Part shown: piece after piece, positions 37,004 through 45,971 of the stretch
Position numbering within the stretch: the stretch's first letter is position 1
Layout of the letters: every line of letters begins with the position of its first letter
DNA from: Bifidobacterium biavatii DSM 23969
GTDB lineage: Bacteria; Actinomycetota; Actinomycetes; Actinomycetales; Bifidobacteriaceae
Assembly (NCBI RefSeq): GCF_000741165.1
Contig: NZ_JGYN01000001.1
Span: 4,141-68,140 of the forward strand
Direction of reading: 5' to 3'
DNA: 64,000 nucleotides
Made by a program: the position numbers and the translations under genes
Notes under the pieces: generated by a model
Database searches by the model: none
Told to the model about the DNA's origin: nothing
What the model saw: only the letters and a program-made list of their open reading frames with translations

Positions 37004-38176
37004 CTATTCGGCTTCCACGATACGCAGCACCTCACTGAGTGCCTCGCGGAAGCGGGCCATCTCGTCGTCGGTGCCCATGCACACGCGAAGCCAGCCGTCC
37101 GGGCCGACGACGCGGATGAGGATGCCGCGGTCAAGCAGCGCCTCGAAGATGCGGTCGCGCTTGTCGAAGTGGCCACCGAACAGCAGGAAGTTCGATTCGG
37201 ATGCGGCGACTTCGAGCGGCTGGCCCTTATACGTCTGGCGCTTGAGCCATGCGGCGGTCTGTTCGCGGATTTCGCGCAGGTGCGCGACCTGGCTGAGCTG
37301 TTCGTCGGTGTGTTCGAGCGCGGCGAGCGCGGCGGCCTGCGTGACGGCGGACAGGTGGTACGGCATGCGCACGATGCGCACGCAGTCGATGATGTCCTTA
37401 GACGCGGCGAGATAACCGACGCGCGCCCCGGCAAACGCGAACGCCTTGCTCATGGTGCGGCTGACAGCAAGGTTCGGATGCTTGTCGATGAGCGTGACGG
37501 CGCTCGGCGTGCCCGGATTGCGGAACTCGACATACGCCTCGTCCACGACGACGATCGGATGCACGCCTGCGGCGGCGCCCGCCACGTCGGCGGTTTCGCA
37601 CACGTCGAGGATGCGTTCGAGGTCAGCGGGCGGCAGCGGCGTGCCGGTCGGGTTGTTCGGGCTGGTGAGAATCACCATGCTCGGCTTGATCTCGTGGATC
37701 GCCTTGATAGCCGCGTCCACGTCGAGCGTGAAGTCGGCGTTGCGGTGGGCGAGCTTCCAGCCAGTAAACGTGTCGCGCGCGTATTCGGGGTACATGGAGT
37801 ACGTCGGATCGCAGCCGAGCGCGGTGCGTCCCGGTCCGCCGAACGCCTGGAAGAGCTGGAGCATGATTTCGTTGGAACCGTTCGCGCCCCACAACTGGTC
37901 GACGGCGAGACGCGCGCCGGATTCCTTGGCGAGGTAGTCGCTGAACGCCTTGCGCAGCGCGATGTGCTCGCGGTCCGGGTACCGGTTGAGCGTATGCGCG
38001 ATTTCGCCGACGCGGCGTGCGATGGTGGCGCATACGTCGGGGTTCGGCTCGTACGGGTTCTCGTTGACGTTGAGGCAGACCGGCACGTCGAGCTGCGGCG
38101 CGCCGTACGGCGTCTCGCCGATCAGGTCGTTGCGCAGCGGCAGGCTTGCCGGGATCGCGTTGGTTTCTTCAGTCAT
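37004..38176 (-). CDS. hisC: Histidinol-phosphate aminotransferase HisC
   Basis: HisC transaminates imidazole acetol phosphate to histidinol phosphate using PLP. It has 390 residues. Visible features include NVNENPYEPN at the substrate entry, TSPNNPTGTPLP, VVDEAYVEF, and the PLP-lysine region SRTMSKAFAFAGARVGY. ATG 38176 has AGGAGAG six bases upstream. A repeat element occupies the gap to hisD. Confidence 0.96.
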   Translation of the reverse strand: MTEETNAIPASLPLRNDLIGETPYGAPQLDVPVCLNVNENPYEPNPDVCATIARRVGEIAHTLNRYPDREHIALRKAFSDYLAKESGARLAVDQLWGANGSNEIMLQLFQAFGGPGRTALGCDPTYSMYPEYARDTFTGWKLAHRNADFTLDVDAAIKAIHEIKPSMVILTSPNNPTGTPLPPADLERILDVCETADVAGAAAGVHPIVVVDEAYVEFRNPGTPSAVTLIDKHPNLAVSRTMSKAFAFAGARVGYLAASKDIIDCVRIVRMPYHLSAVTQAAALAALEHTDEQLSQVAHLREIREQTAAWLKRQTYKGQPLEVAASESNFLLFGGHFDKRDRIFEALLDRGILIRVVGPDGWLRVCMGTDDEMARFREALSEVLRIVEAE

Positions 38177-38220
38177 GCTTTTCTCTCCTATTGATGCGGT
38201 GACGCACCGCGCGCATGCCA

Positions 38221-38316
38221 TGTCATTTCGAGCGAGGCGAAGCCGAGTCGAGCAATTGTTCACAACATCATGCCGTGAAGGATTTCTCCACTCGCTGACG
38301 CTCGGTCGAAATGACA
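38221..38316. repeat. TGTCATTTCGA-type palindromic repeat between hisD and hisC
   Basis: Arms TGTCATTTCGA (38221-38231) and TCGAAATGACA (38306-38316) enclose a 74-base centre with GAGCGAGGCGAAGCC and CACTCGCTGACGCTCGG. Intergenic repeats beginning with (TG)TCATTTCGAGC are widespread in bacteria, often near operon ends. Here it lies inside an operon, where it could act as an mRNA processing or stability element. Confidence 0.65.
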
Positions 38317-38332
38317 GGGTTGAACATATGCC

Positions 38333-39730
38333 TTACCGCAGGCCGGCTTCCTGCTCCTGCTCGCGCAGCGTGGCCTTGTCGTACGGGTCCTTGACGAAGC
38401 GGGACAGCACGCACTCGCCGTGGGCCGGCAGGTCTTCGGACACGGCGAACGCGTTGATGCGCGCGGCGAGGGCCTTCAAACCCTCCTCGTCGTATTCGAT
38501 GACTTCGACGGGCTTCATGAACGTGTGCACACCGAGTCCGGCGGCGAAGCGCGCGGTGCCGCCGGTGGGCAGCACGTGGTTGGAGCCGGACATGTAGTCG
38601 CCGAGCGGGACCGGCGAATACGGTCCGCGGAAGATCGCACCGGCGTTCTTGATGCGCTTGACGACGGCGTCCGCGTCGGCGGTCTGGATTTCGAGATGCT
38701 CGGCCGCGTACGCATTGGCCGCGTCGATCGACTGGTCGAGGCCGTCGGTGAGCACGATTGCGGACTGCGTGCCGGACAGGGACGTGTGGACGCGCTCGGC
38801 GTGCTCGGTCTTCGGCACGCGGTAGTTGAGGTTCTCCTGGACTTTGTCGGCGAGTTCAGGATCATCGGTGAACAGCACGGAGCCGGCGAGCTCGTCGTGT
38901 TCGGCCTGGCCGATCAGGTCGGCGGCCACGAGGCTCGGGTTGGCGGTTTTGTCCGCGATGATGCCGATTTCGGTCGGGCCGGCGACCGCGTCGATGCCGA
39001 CGAACGCGGAGACGAGCGACTTGGCGGTGGCGACGAAGATGTTGCCCGGGCCGGTGATCTTGTCAACCGGATCGCACAGCACCGCGCCGTCCTGCGGTTC
39101 GGACCCCTTGGCGCCGTAGGCGAACATGGCGATGGCCTGCGCGCCGCCGACCGCGTACACCTCCTTGACGCCGAGGATGGCACACGTGGCGAGGATGGTC
39201 TTGTTCGGCAGACCCTTGTCGTTGTCACGGGCCGGCGGGGTGGCGATGGCGAGCGATTCAACGCCGGCGGCCTGAGCGGGCACGGCATTCATGATGACGG
39301 AGCTCGGGTAGACAGCCTTGCCGCCGGGCACGTACAGGCCCACGCGCTGGATCGGGATCCAGCGTTCGGCGACGCGCGCTCCGGGCGCGAGATCGGTGTG
39401 GAAGTCCTGCGGCACCTGGTTCTTGGCGACGGCGCGGGCGCGGCGCACGGATTCCTCGATGGCGGCGCGCACTTCGGGGTCGAGCGTGGTCAGCGCGGCT
39501 TCGATCTCCTCCTCGGGCACGCGCAGGTGCTCGGGGCGCACGTGGTCGAACTTCTCCTCGAAGTCGCGCAGGGCGGCCGCGCCGCGTTCCTTCACATCGT
39601 CAAGGATCGGGCGCACCAGATCAGTGGCTTCGGAGGTGCCCATCGCGGCGCGCGGCATCGCGGCCAGCAGTTCGGCACGGGACAGTTTGCGACCGCGAAG
39701 GTCGATGATTCGCATGATGTTCTCGCTCAT
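38333..39730 (-). CDS. hisD: Histidinol dehydrogenase HisD
   Basis: HisD carries out the last two oxidations to histidine. The 465-residue protein has the family motifs VGLYVPGGKAVYPSSV, VGGAQAIAMFAYG, DKITGPGN, GPTEIGIIAD, and the zinc and catalytic His region QAEHDELAGSVLFTDD. ATG 39730 is chosen; an ATG five codons later (MRIIDLRG) is possible and closer to other HisD N-termini. It is the first gene of the his run, with its promoter presumably in the 176-base gap to the kinase gene, where I see no clear attenuator or T-box. Confidence 0.96.
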   Translation of the reverse strand: MSENIMRIIDLRGRKLSRAELLAAMPRAAMGTSEATDLVRPILDDVKERGAAALRDFEEKFDHVRPEHLRVPEEEIEAALTTLDPEVRAAIEESVRRARAVAKNQVPQDFHTDLAPGARVAERWIPIQRVGLYVPGGKAVYPSSVIMNAVPAQAAGVESLAIATPPARDNDKGLPNKTILATCAILGVKEVYAVGGAQAIAMFAYGAKGSEPQDGAVLCDPVDKITGPGNIFVATAKSLVSAFVGIDAVAGPTEIGIIADKTANPSLVAADLIGQAEHDELAGSVLFTDDPELADKVQENLNYRVPKTEHAERVHTSLSGTQSAIVLTDGLDQSIDAANAYAAEHLEIQTADADAVVKRIKNAGAIFRGPYSPVPLGDYMSGSNHVLPTGGTARFAAGLGVHTFMKPVEVIEYDEEGLKALAARINAFAVSEDLPAHGECVLSRFVKDPYDKATLREQEQEAGLR

Positions 39731-39906
39731 ACCGCCCCATCGTAACAACGTCGCCTCACGAACCGCCGCCCAATGTCCGTTTTCACCCAAATCGTGAGAT
39801 ATCGCGTGCGTTTCACCGGTTTTCGGCTGGAATCGTCCACCCTGAGCGCGGCCAATACGGGAATATGCACCCGCTGGCCGCACGGGTACGCGCGCATGGC
39901 AAGCAG

Positions 39907-41403
39907 TCAGTTTAGCGAGGCAATGGCTGGGTAGAGGGCTGCGAAACGGGGATAGAGGGCGTCGTAGATTCTAGCGGCGTCCGGGTCGGGTTCGTACGTG
40001 GCGGTGTCGGCGACGGTGGTGACCAGATCGGAACGGTCGAAGACGAGCGAGGCGAGCGCGACGGCGGGCAGGATGTCGGCGTTGGCGAACACCTCGATCG
40101 GGTGGCGCAGCATGGAGGCCAGGATCCGGCACCATGCGGTTTCTCGCGCACCACCGCCGATCAATGAGATCGAAGTCGGCGGTTCGTCAAAGCTTGTCAT
40201 ACCCTGCCGAATGGAGAATGCGACGCCTTCGAGCGCGGCGCGCAGCATGTCGCCCGCACTCGTGGCCGGCGACATGCCGACGTAGGCGCCGCGTACGGCC
40301 GGGTTCATCACCGGGAACCGCTCCCCCACTAGATACGGCAGGCACAGCACGCCGTTCGCGCCCGGCGCGGACGCCTCGATCAGCGTATGCGCCCGATCGT
40401 AGTCGCCGTCCGCCAGCAGTTCAGCCGCCCAGCGGTGCACGTCGCCGGCGTTGAGGAACGGCACCGCGTTCACGTATCCGTCCGCCGCACCGAATCGCAG
40501 GTTCGCCGCGCCCGGCTTATCGACGAATGGTTCGTTCGACACGGTCGCGATCCAGCCGGACGTGCCGAGGTTGATGTTGTACTGTCCGGGTTTGCCGGCG
40601 CCGCTGGCGAGCGTGGTCGCGCCCGCGTCGCCGATGCCGGCGTATACCGGCGTGCCGACGGCGAATCCGGTCTCTTCGGCCGCCGCGGCCTTCACCGCGC
40701 CAACGATATCTTGCGGACGGTGCAGTTCGGGCAGCAACGCCATGTCGATACCGGCCGCGGCGCACAGTCCGGCGTCCCAATGTCCGGTGCGGATGTCCAT
40801 TGCGCCGGCCGTGGAGCAGGCGGCCACGTCGCCGACGCACACGCCGACCAGTCGTGCGATGAGATAGTCCTTGGAGCTGATGAGCACATGCGCGGTCCGC
40901 GCGAACGCGTCTGGCTCACGGTCGCGCAGCCACATGAGTTTCGGCAGCGGCAGGCAGCCTTCGAGCCGGTTGCCGACCGTCGCGAGGAACCGCCGTGTGC
41001 CGATGACGTCCGACGACGCAGCATCGTCCCGAACGCCGCCGAGCGTGCGTGTCAGCCGTTCGGCTTGTTCTTCCGCCCGGCCGTCCGAATACAGGATCGC
41101 GTTGCGCACCGGCCGCAAACTTGCGTCAAGCGCGATGACGTCCTGCATTTGACCACTGCAGATGATGCCGCAGATACGACCGGTCTCGAAGTCGGGCTCG
41201 GATTGCGCGGCGTCATGCAGCATCGCACGGGCGACGTCGCGGAACGTGCTCCACCACTGGTTCGGGTCCTGTTCGCGTGCGTCGCCGTCGACGATCAGGT
41301 CAAGACCGCCGTTCGCCGACGCGACGACACGGCCGCCCTCGTCGACCAGCGCGCCTTTGATCGCCGTCGTGCCGGCGTCGAACGTCGCCGCATACTGTCG
41401 CAT
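39907..41403 (-). CDS. FGGY-family carbohydrate kinase (xylulokinase-like)
   Basis: FGGY kinases phosphorylate xylulose, ribulose, gluconate, glycerol and related sugars. The 498-residue protein begins AATFDAGTTAIKGALVDEGG (the first phosphate loop), contains GICSGQM-like QM, the NINLGTSGWIATV segment, and the late SLIGGGARETAWCRILASM motif. Substrate is not evident. Start: ATG-ATG pair; 41403 has AAGGGA at a better distance than 41406, and another ATG lies at 41424. A pair of 20-bp-spaced direct repeats stands upstream. Confidence 0.88.
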   Translation of the reverse strand: MRQYAATFDAGTTAIKGALVDEGGRVVASANGGLDLIVDGDAREQDPNQWWSTFRDVARAMLHDAAQSEPDFETGRICGIICSGQMQDVIALDASLRPVRNAILYSDGRAEEQAERLTRTLGGVRDDAASSDVIGTRRFLATVGNRLEGCLPLPKLMWLRDREPDAFARTAHVLISSKDYLIARLVGVCVGDVAACSTAGAMDIRTGHWDAGLCAAAGIDMALLPELHRPQDIVGAVKAAAAEETGFAVGTPVYAGIGDAGATTLASGAGKPGQYNINLGTSGWIATVSNEPFVDKPGAANLRFGAADGYVNAVPFLNAGDVHRWAAELLADGDYDRAHTLIEASAPGANGVLCLPYLVGERFPVMNPAVRGAYVGMSPATSAGDMLRAALEGVAFSIRQGMTSFDEPPTSISLIGGGARETAWCRILASMLRHPIEVFANADILPAVALASLVFDRSDLVTTVADTATYEPDPDAARIYDALYPRFAALYPAIASLN

Positions 41404-41449
41404 CATCTTCCCTTCTTTCGTCATCAGTCGCCCGTCGCAGCCACCATCG

Positions 41450-41480
41450 CACAGTCAATCGCGCTCAACCACAGTCAATC
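41450..41480. promoter_or_regulatory. Two CACAGTCAATC direct repeats upstream of the FGGY kinase
   Basis: Identical 11-mers start at 41450 and 41470, exactly 20 bases (two helical turns) apart, 45-75 bases upstream of the kinase start. On the minus strand each reads GATTGACTGTG and contains a TTGACT. This geometry suits two regulator dimers on one face of the DNA. Confidence 0.4.
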
Positions 41481-41514
41481 ACCGTCACACATCATCACGC
41501 ATCGCACGCGACGT

Positions 41515-42039
41515 TCAGAACGTCAGCCGCATCTGGTGCCAAACGACGCCACCGTGGGTCGAACCGGAAACACCTTCATCCACGTACCCGAATCGCGCGT
41601 AAAAACCGACAAGCCGGTCCTTGCAGGTGAGCACCAGACCGCGCCGTCCAGCCGCGCGCGTGTCGGCAATCACGCGACGCATGAGCAGGCTGGCATAACC
41701 GCGATGCTGGAATGCCGGTGCCGTGTCCACGCCGAAGATCATCTGCCATGCGCCGTGCGGATCGTGCTGGGACGCGTCATCGTACATGTCGTCAGTCAGG
41801 TCGCGCCGGTCGGTGGCGAATCCGTTGATGAACGCGACAATCACGCCGTCGTCTCCCGCATCGTCGCACAGCAACCAGAAGCATTCGGGATAGGCGGCCA
41901 ACCGCGCGCGAATCGCGTCCGAACTCGCCGCTTCGGCGGGAGGAAAGCACTCGGCTTCGATCGCGGCGAGCTCGTCCGCATCGTCTGCGGTCGCGTGCCG
42001 TATCGTCACATTTCTGCCATCAATCGTCGAGTCGGTCAT
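41515..42039 (-). CDS. GNAT-family N-acetyltransferase
   Basis: The 174-residue protein has the GNAT fold signature: MTIR-like beta 1 (VTIRHATADDADELAAIE), a central strand with IVAFINGF, the acetyl-CoA loop APAFQHRGYASLLMRRVI (R/Q-x-x-G-x-A), and a final GFYARFGYVDEG. Similar proteins acetylate small amines or protein N-termini; the substrate is unknown. ATG 42039 is preferred (GGAC upstream), though ATGs further upstream are in frame. It lies between the aminotransferase and kinase genes. Confidence 0.85.
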   Translation of the reverse strand: MTDSTIDGRNVTIRHATADDADELAAIEAECFPPAEAASSDAIRARLAAYPECFWLLCDDAGDDGVIVAFINGFATDRRDLTDDMYDDASQHDPHGAWQMIFGVDTAPAFQHRGYASLLMRRVIADTRAAGRRGLVLTCKDRLVGFYARFGYVDEGVSGSTHGGVVWHQMRLTF

Positions 42040-42182
42040 GCGTCCAGTCATACCATCATTGATCGGCGGCCGCATGTCGTTCCCCGCAAAAAGCCGAAGA
42101 AAAACAGGGCGGCGAACATCATCGTTCATCGCCCCGCACGCGTTCGGCGGTCGCCTCATCGCCACCGCCGAACCGCCGACCG

Positions 42183-43556
42183 CTACTTGGTCAGGTCGTG
42201 CGCCATTTCCTCAAACGCGGCGAGATACGTGTCGCACGCCTTCTCGTCGTGGAACACGGACAGCGTCCACTCCTCCTCGCGGCCCGGCGCCATGTAGACG
42301 CCGCGGTTGGCCTGGTAGAGCCATGCGAGCTGGTTGAGCGCCGCATTCTGGCCCTTGCGGAAGGAGACGTAGTCGGTGATCTTGTGCGGGGAGAACGTCA
42401 CACAACCCTTGGCGCCGAAGCCCTGCGCGTAGCCGGGGAAGTCGTACTTCTTGATGATCTCACGGCAGCCGTCCATCAGGCGCTGGTTCATGCGGTCGAG
42501 GTGCTCGTACGCGGCCGGGGTGAGGACCTTTTCGAGGCTGGCGCGTGCGGCAGCCATGGACAGCGGGTTGCCGGAGAACGTGCCGACCTGGTAGACCTCA
42601 CCGTCCTCGACGACGTGCATGACCTCGTTGGTACCACCGATCGCACCGGAGGGCAGGCCGCCGGCGAGCGACTTGGCGATGGTGACCATGTCGGGGGTGA
42701 CGCCGAACAGCTTGGTGGCGCCGCCGGGGCCGACGGTCAGGCCGGTCTTGACCTCGTCGAAGATGAGCACGATGCCGTGCTTCTTGGTGACTTCGCGCAC
42801 GCCTTCGAGGTAGCCGGGCTCCGGCGGCACGATGGACATGTTCATCAGGCAGGCTTCCATGATCAGACAGGCCGGCGAGTTGCCTTCGGCCTCCATTTCC
42901 TCGATGCGGTGCTCGAGCGCGTCGAGGTCGTTGAACGGCACCGGCACGGTCAGGTCAACGGTGGCCTGCGGGATGCCGGCGCCGTACGGCAGGGACTTCA
43001 GGTGGTAGCGGTCGCCAATGTTGTTGTAATCGGCGTAGATGGAGATCATAACCGCGTCGTGGTGGCCGTGGTAGGAGCCGAAGATCTTCATGATGTGGTC
43101 GCGGTGCGTGTAGGCGCGGGCGATGCGGATGGCGTCCATCGTGGATTCGGAGCCGGAGTTGTTAAAGCGCCACTTCGGCAGGCCGAAGCGCTTGGCGAGG
43201 TTTTCGGCCACGACCACGTCGTCCCAGTCGGGCATGGCGAAGTGGGAGCCCTTGGAGAAGCGGTCGTTGACGGCGGCGGCGATGTCCGGGTTGGCGTGGC
43301 CCTGCAGCATGGCGCCGAAGCCGTTGTTGAAGTCGTAGTATTCGTTGCCGTCGACGTCCCACATCTTCGAGCCCTGGCCGCGGTCGACGTAGATCGGCCA
43401 CGGATCGCGCAGTTGGTAGGAGGATGCGACGCCGTTGCACAGGTGCTCGCAGGCGCGCTTGTACATCTCGTGCGACTTGCCGAGCTTGGCGTTGAGCTTG
43501 TCGCCTTCTTTCTCGGTGAGTTCCTTGATCTTGGTTTCGTCGATGGTCGTCGCCAT
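42183..43556 (-). CDS. Class III PLP aminotransferase, HemL-like
   Basis: The 457-residue protein has class III aminotransferase features: NGFGAMLQGHANP, FNNSGSESTMDAIRIARAYT, GSYHGHHDAVM, IFDEVKTGLTVGPGG and the PLP lysine in TIAKSLAGGLPSGAIGG. It resembles glutamate-1-semialdehyde aminomutase, but bifidobacteria are not known to make heme this way, and the gene is adjacent to a polyamine-type transporter. An amine or omega-amino acid transaminase is more likely. ATG 43556 has AAGGAG upstream. Confidence 0.85.
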   Translation of the reverse strand: MATTIDETKIKELTEKEGDKLNAKLGKSHEMYKRACEHLCNGVASSYQLRDPWPIYVDRGQGSKMWDVDGNEYYDFNNGFGAMLQGHANPDIAAAVNDRFSKGSHFAMPDWDDVVVAENLAKRFGLPKWRFNNSGSESTMDAIRIARAYTHRDHIMKIFGSYHGHHDAVMISIYADYNNIGDRYHLKSLPYGAGIPQATVDLTVPVPFNDLDALEHRIEEMEAEGNSPACLIMEACLMNMSIVPPEPGYLEGVREVTKKHGIVLIFDEVKTGLTVGPGGATKLFGVTPDMVTIAKSLAGGLPSGAIGGTNEVMHVVEDGEVYQVGTFSGNPLSMAAARASLEKVLTPAAYEHLDRMNQRLMDGCREIIKKYDFPGYAQGFGAKGCVTFSPHKITDYVSFRKGQNAALNQLAWLYQANRGVYMAPGREEEWTLSVFHDEKACDTYLAAFEEMAHDLTK

Positions 43557-43710
43557 GATGTCGCTCCTTAGTGGTGGCCGGTGTGATGCGCATCGTGTGC
43601 GGATGCCGCCGATCCGATCGCGTGCGTGTGGTGCGCGTTTCGCAGGATCGTGCGGTCCGTACTGCGTTTTTCCCAACGCCTATAGATAATCACCTGTTTA
43701 TTTCGTAGCG

Positions 43711-43770
43711 ATTACCGTAATATGCCACGATTTACTCACTCATGTTGCGCGTATGTTGCGAAATACGCAA
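43711..43770. promoter_or_regulatory. AT-rich regulatory region with two short palindromes upstream of the aminotransferase
   Basis: ATTAC-C-GTAAT (43711-43721) and TTGCG-AAATA-CGCAA (43756-43770) are palindromes in a stretch clearly richer in A+T than its surroundings. They lie 155-215 bases upstream of the aminotransferase ATG. Several -10-like hexamers are present (TATAGG, TATCTA on the minus strand), but no convincing full promoter. The 318-base gap holds nothing else except the potD terminator. Confidence 0.35.
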
Positions 43771-43807
43771 TACGATATGCGGTGCAGGACGAACGCAACG
43801 AGATACG

Positions 43808-43841
43808 AAAAAGCCGCGCAGACGACATGCCCGCGCGGCTT
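43808..43841 (-). terminator. Intrinsic terminator of the pot operon
   Basis: AAGCCGCGC (43811-43819) pairs with GCGCGGCTT (43833-43841); on the minus strand the stem is followed directly by TTTTTC. It lies 34 bases after the potD stop, so it ends the potABCD transcript and separates it from the aminotransferase gene. Confidence 0.85.
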
Positions 43842-43874
43842 AGCGTGTTCGATTCAGCGCTCGACGATCCGCCG

Positions 43875-44999
43875 TCAGCTGCGGAAATCCTCGAACATCA
43901 TCGTGTAGTTGTCGTTGAGCTTGTTCGAGCAGCGTTTCTCGAGAATCGCATGCTTCTCCTCCTCGGCCGAGGGCACGATCACGTTGAGCTTGCGCATGGA
44001 GGCCGGCAGCAGTTCGTCGCCGCCCCTGAGCACGCTGCCCGCGCCCGCGTTGCGTTCGACCGCGGTTTTATTGGCCGGGTCGAGCATCCAGTTGATGAAC
44101 GTCTTGGCTTGTGCGATGTTCTTCGCGCCGCGCGAAATCGCCACGTTGTCGACGAATTTGTTCGCCCCGTCGCTCGGGAAGACGAATCGCAGGTTCGGAT
44201 TGCCGCTCATGGCCTGGTAGGCGTCGTAGCTCCACGCCATGCCGACCTTCTGCTCGCCCGAGGCGAGGCGGTCGGCCACGCCTTCTGAGCTCATCACGCC
44301 GAGCTTGCCCTTGTACTGTTCGAGCAGGTTCGCCGCGTCCTGATAGTCCTGGGGGTTGGTGGCGCACTGGTCGGAGCCGACGGCGCGCAGGGCCGCGTTG
44401 ACGACTTCGATCTGGTCGCCGAGCAGCTGGGTCTTGCCCCACGACGCCTTGGGATGGAAGAAGTCGTTCCACGACGTGGGCGCGTCGGAGGCGGGGATCG
44501 CCTTCGCGTCGTAGACGATGCCCGTGTAGCTGACGATGTAGGGGATGGAGTATTCCATGTTCTTGTCGTAGTACGGGTTGCGGAATTCGGCTTTGATGTT
44601 GCCGGCGTTCGGCAGCGTGCTCACGTCGAATTTGACGAGCAGGTGCTCGTGGATGAGCTGTTCGACCATGTAGTCGCTGGGCATGACGATGTCGTATCCC
44701 TCGCCGCCCGTGGACTGCAGCTTCGCTTCGAGCGCCTCGTTGCTGTCGAACGTGTCGACGGTGAGCGCGATGCCCGTGTCCTTCTCGAACGCCTTGACCA
44801 CGTCGTCAGGCATGTAGCCGGCCCACGTGTAGACGTGCAGTTCGCCGCCGGTCGCCGCCCGGTACTTGCCGACCGCGCTCACGGTCGCGCCGGACGCGAC
44901 GTCGCTCACGCCGCCGGAGCAGCCGGCGAACGAGACGGCCGCGAGTCCGGCCATCGCGAGCGCGAGTCCGCGCGTCATCGCATGTTTCGCATGTTCCAT
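43875..44999 (-). CDS. potD: Spermidine/putrescine-type ABC transporter, substrate-binding lipoprotein PotD
   Basis: PotD captures polyamine outside the membrane. The 374-residue protein starts with a lipoprotein signal (GLALAMAGLAAVSFAGCSGG, lipidated Cys in SFAGC). It has the PotD-type motifs HVYTWAGYMPDDV, VMPSDYMVEQLI and YSIPYIVSYTGIVYD. ATG 44999 is preferred to 45002 for spacing from GGGGGAG. It is the last gene of potABCD, directly after potC. True specificity could be spermidine, putrescine or another amine. Confidence 0.92.
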   Translation of the reverse strand: MEHAKHAMTRGLALAMAGLAAVSFAGCSGGVSDVASGATVSAVGKYRAATGGELHVYTWAGYMPDDVVKAFEKDTGIALTVDTFDSNEALEAKLQSTGGEGYDIVMPSDYMVEQLIHEHLLVKFDVSTLPNAGNIKAEFRNPYYDKNMEYSIPYIVSYTGIVYDAKAIPASDAPTSWNDFFHPKASWGKTQLLGDQIEVVNAALRAVGSDQCATNPQDYQDAANLLEQYKGKLGVMSSEGVADRLASGEQKVGMAWSYDAYQAMSGNPNLRFVFPSDGANKFVDNVAISRGAKNIAQAKTFINWMLDPANKTAVERNAGAGSVLRGGDELLPASMRKLNVIVPSAEEEKHAILEKRCSNKLNDNYTMMFEDFRS

Positions 45000-45011
45000 C
45001 ATCGCTCCCCC

Positions 45012-45971
45012 TTACTTGTCCTTGCGGTTCGTCAGCAGCGTGGACGTGACGGTCACGATCACGGCCAGCAGCAACAGCAGCGCGGCCACCACGTTCACGC
45101 TCGGGTTCACGCCCTTGCGGATGAGCGAGAAGATGTAGATCGGCAGCGTGGTGGTGCCGGCCGTGGTCAGGAAGTTCGAGATCATGAAGTCGTCCATCGA
45201 CACGACGAACGCCATGAGTGCACCGGAGACGATGCCGGGCACGAGCAGCGGCAGGGTGACGCGCATCACCGTGGTCGCGCCGGACGCCCCGAGGTCTTCG
45301 GCCGCCTCGAAGCAGGCGTGATCGATGGTGGCGAGGCGCGCACGGATCGGCATGACGACGAACGGGATGCAGAACGTGGTGTGCGCGAGCACGAGCGGCA
45401 CGAAGCCGGGCGCGAGCCCGATGAGCCGAATGAACGCCATCGTCGCGACGCCGAGCACGATTTCGGGGATCAGCATGGACGCGTTGATGAGCATGGACGC
45501 GAGCGCCGAGCCGGCGCGCGACATGTGGTCGACGGCGAGCACGTACATGACGCCGAGCGCGGTGGACAGCACAGTGGCGATCACGGCGACGATCAGCGAC
45601 GTTTCGGTCGCGTTGACGATCGCGCCGTTGGTGAACACGCTGCCGTACCAGCGCAGCGAGAATCCCTGCCACAGCAGCGCCTGCTTGCCGCCGTTGAACG
45701 AGAAGAACACGACGATCATCATCGGCACGTACAGGAACGCGAGCACGGCGACGCTCAGGAACCCGACGAACGGGAATCGTTTGAGCTGGTTGTCCTGCCG
45801 GCCGGATCGGCGCGTGCTCCACGCACGGTCGGGACGCTTGTTTTCGAGCCCTTCGGGCATGCGCACGCCGTCGTTGCCGGCCGCCTGCACACGGGCGACT
45901 TTCGCGCCGAATTCGCTGGCGTTGCCGTATCGGATCGCGGACGGATCGGTGTCGTGGTTGATCATGCTCAT
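45012..45971 (-). CDS. potC: Polyamine-type ABC transporter permease PotC
   Basis: The 319-residue protein has a variable N-terminal cytoplasmic tail of about 65 residues, then six membrane segments. The permease EAA loop is EAAEDLGASGATTVMRVTLP, which contacts PotA. FVVSMDDFMISNFLTTAG is the PotC/PotI signature that follows. Its ATG overlaps the potB stop (TGATG). It pairs with PotB to make the channel. Confidence 0.95.
   Translation of the reverse strand: MSMINHDTDPSAIRYGNASEFGAKVARVQAAGNDGVRMPEGLENKRPDRAWSTRRSGRQDNQLKRFPFVGFLSVAVLAFLYVPMMIVVFFSFNGGKQALLWQGFSLRWYGSVFTNGAIVNATETSLIVAVIATVLSTALGVMYVLAVDHMSRAGSALASMLINASMLIPEIVLGVATMAFIRLIGLAPGFVPLVLAHTTFCIPFVVMPIRARLATIDHACFEAAEDLGASGATTVMRVTLPLLVPGIVSGALMAFVVSMDDFMISNFLTTAGTTTLPIYIFSLIRKGVNPSVNVVAALLLLLAVIVTVTSTLLTNRKDK

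Noticed and set aside
42183..43556. Naming the aminotransferase hemL (glutamate-1-semialdehyde aminomutase)
   Set aside because: Similarity is at superfamily level, no other heme gene is in the window, and context points to amine metabolism.
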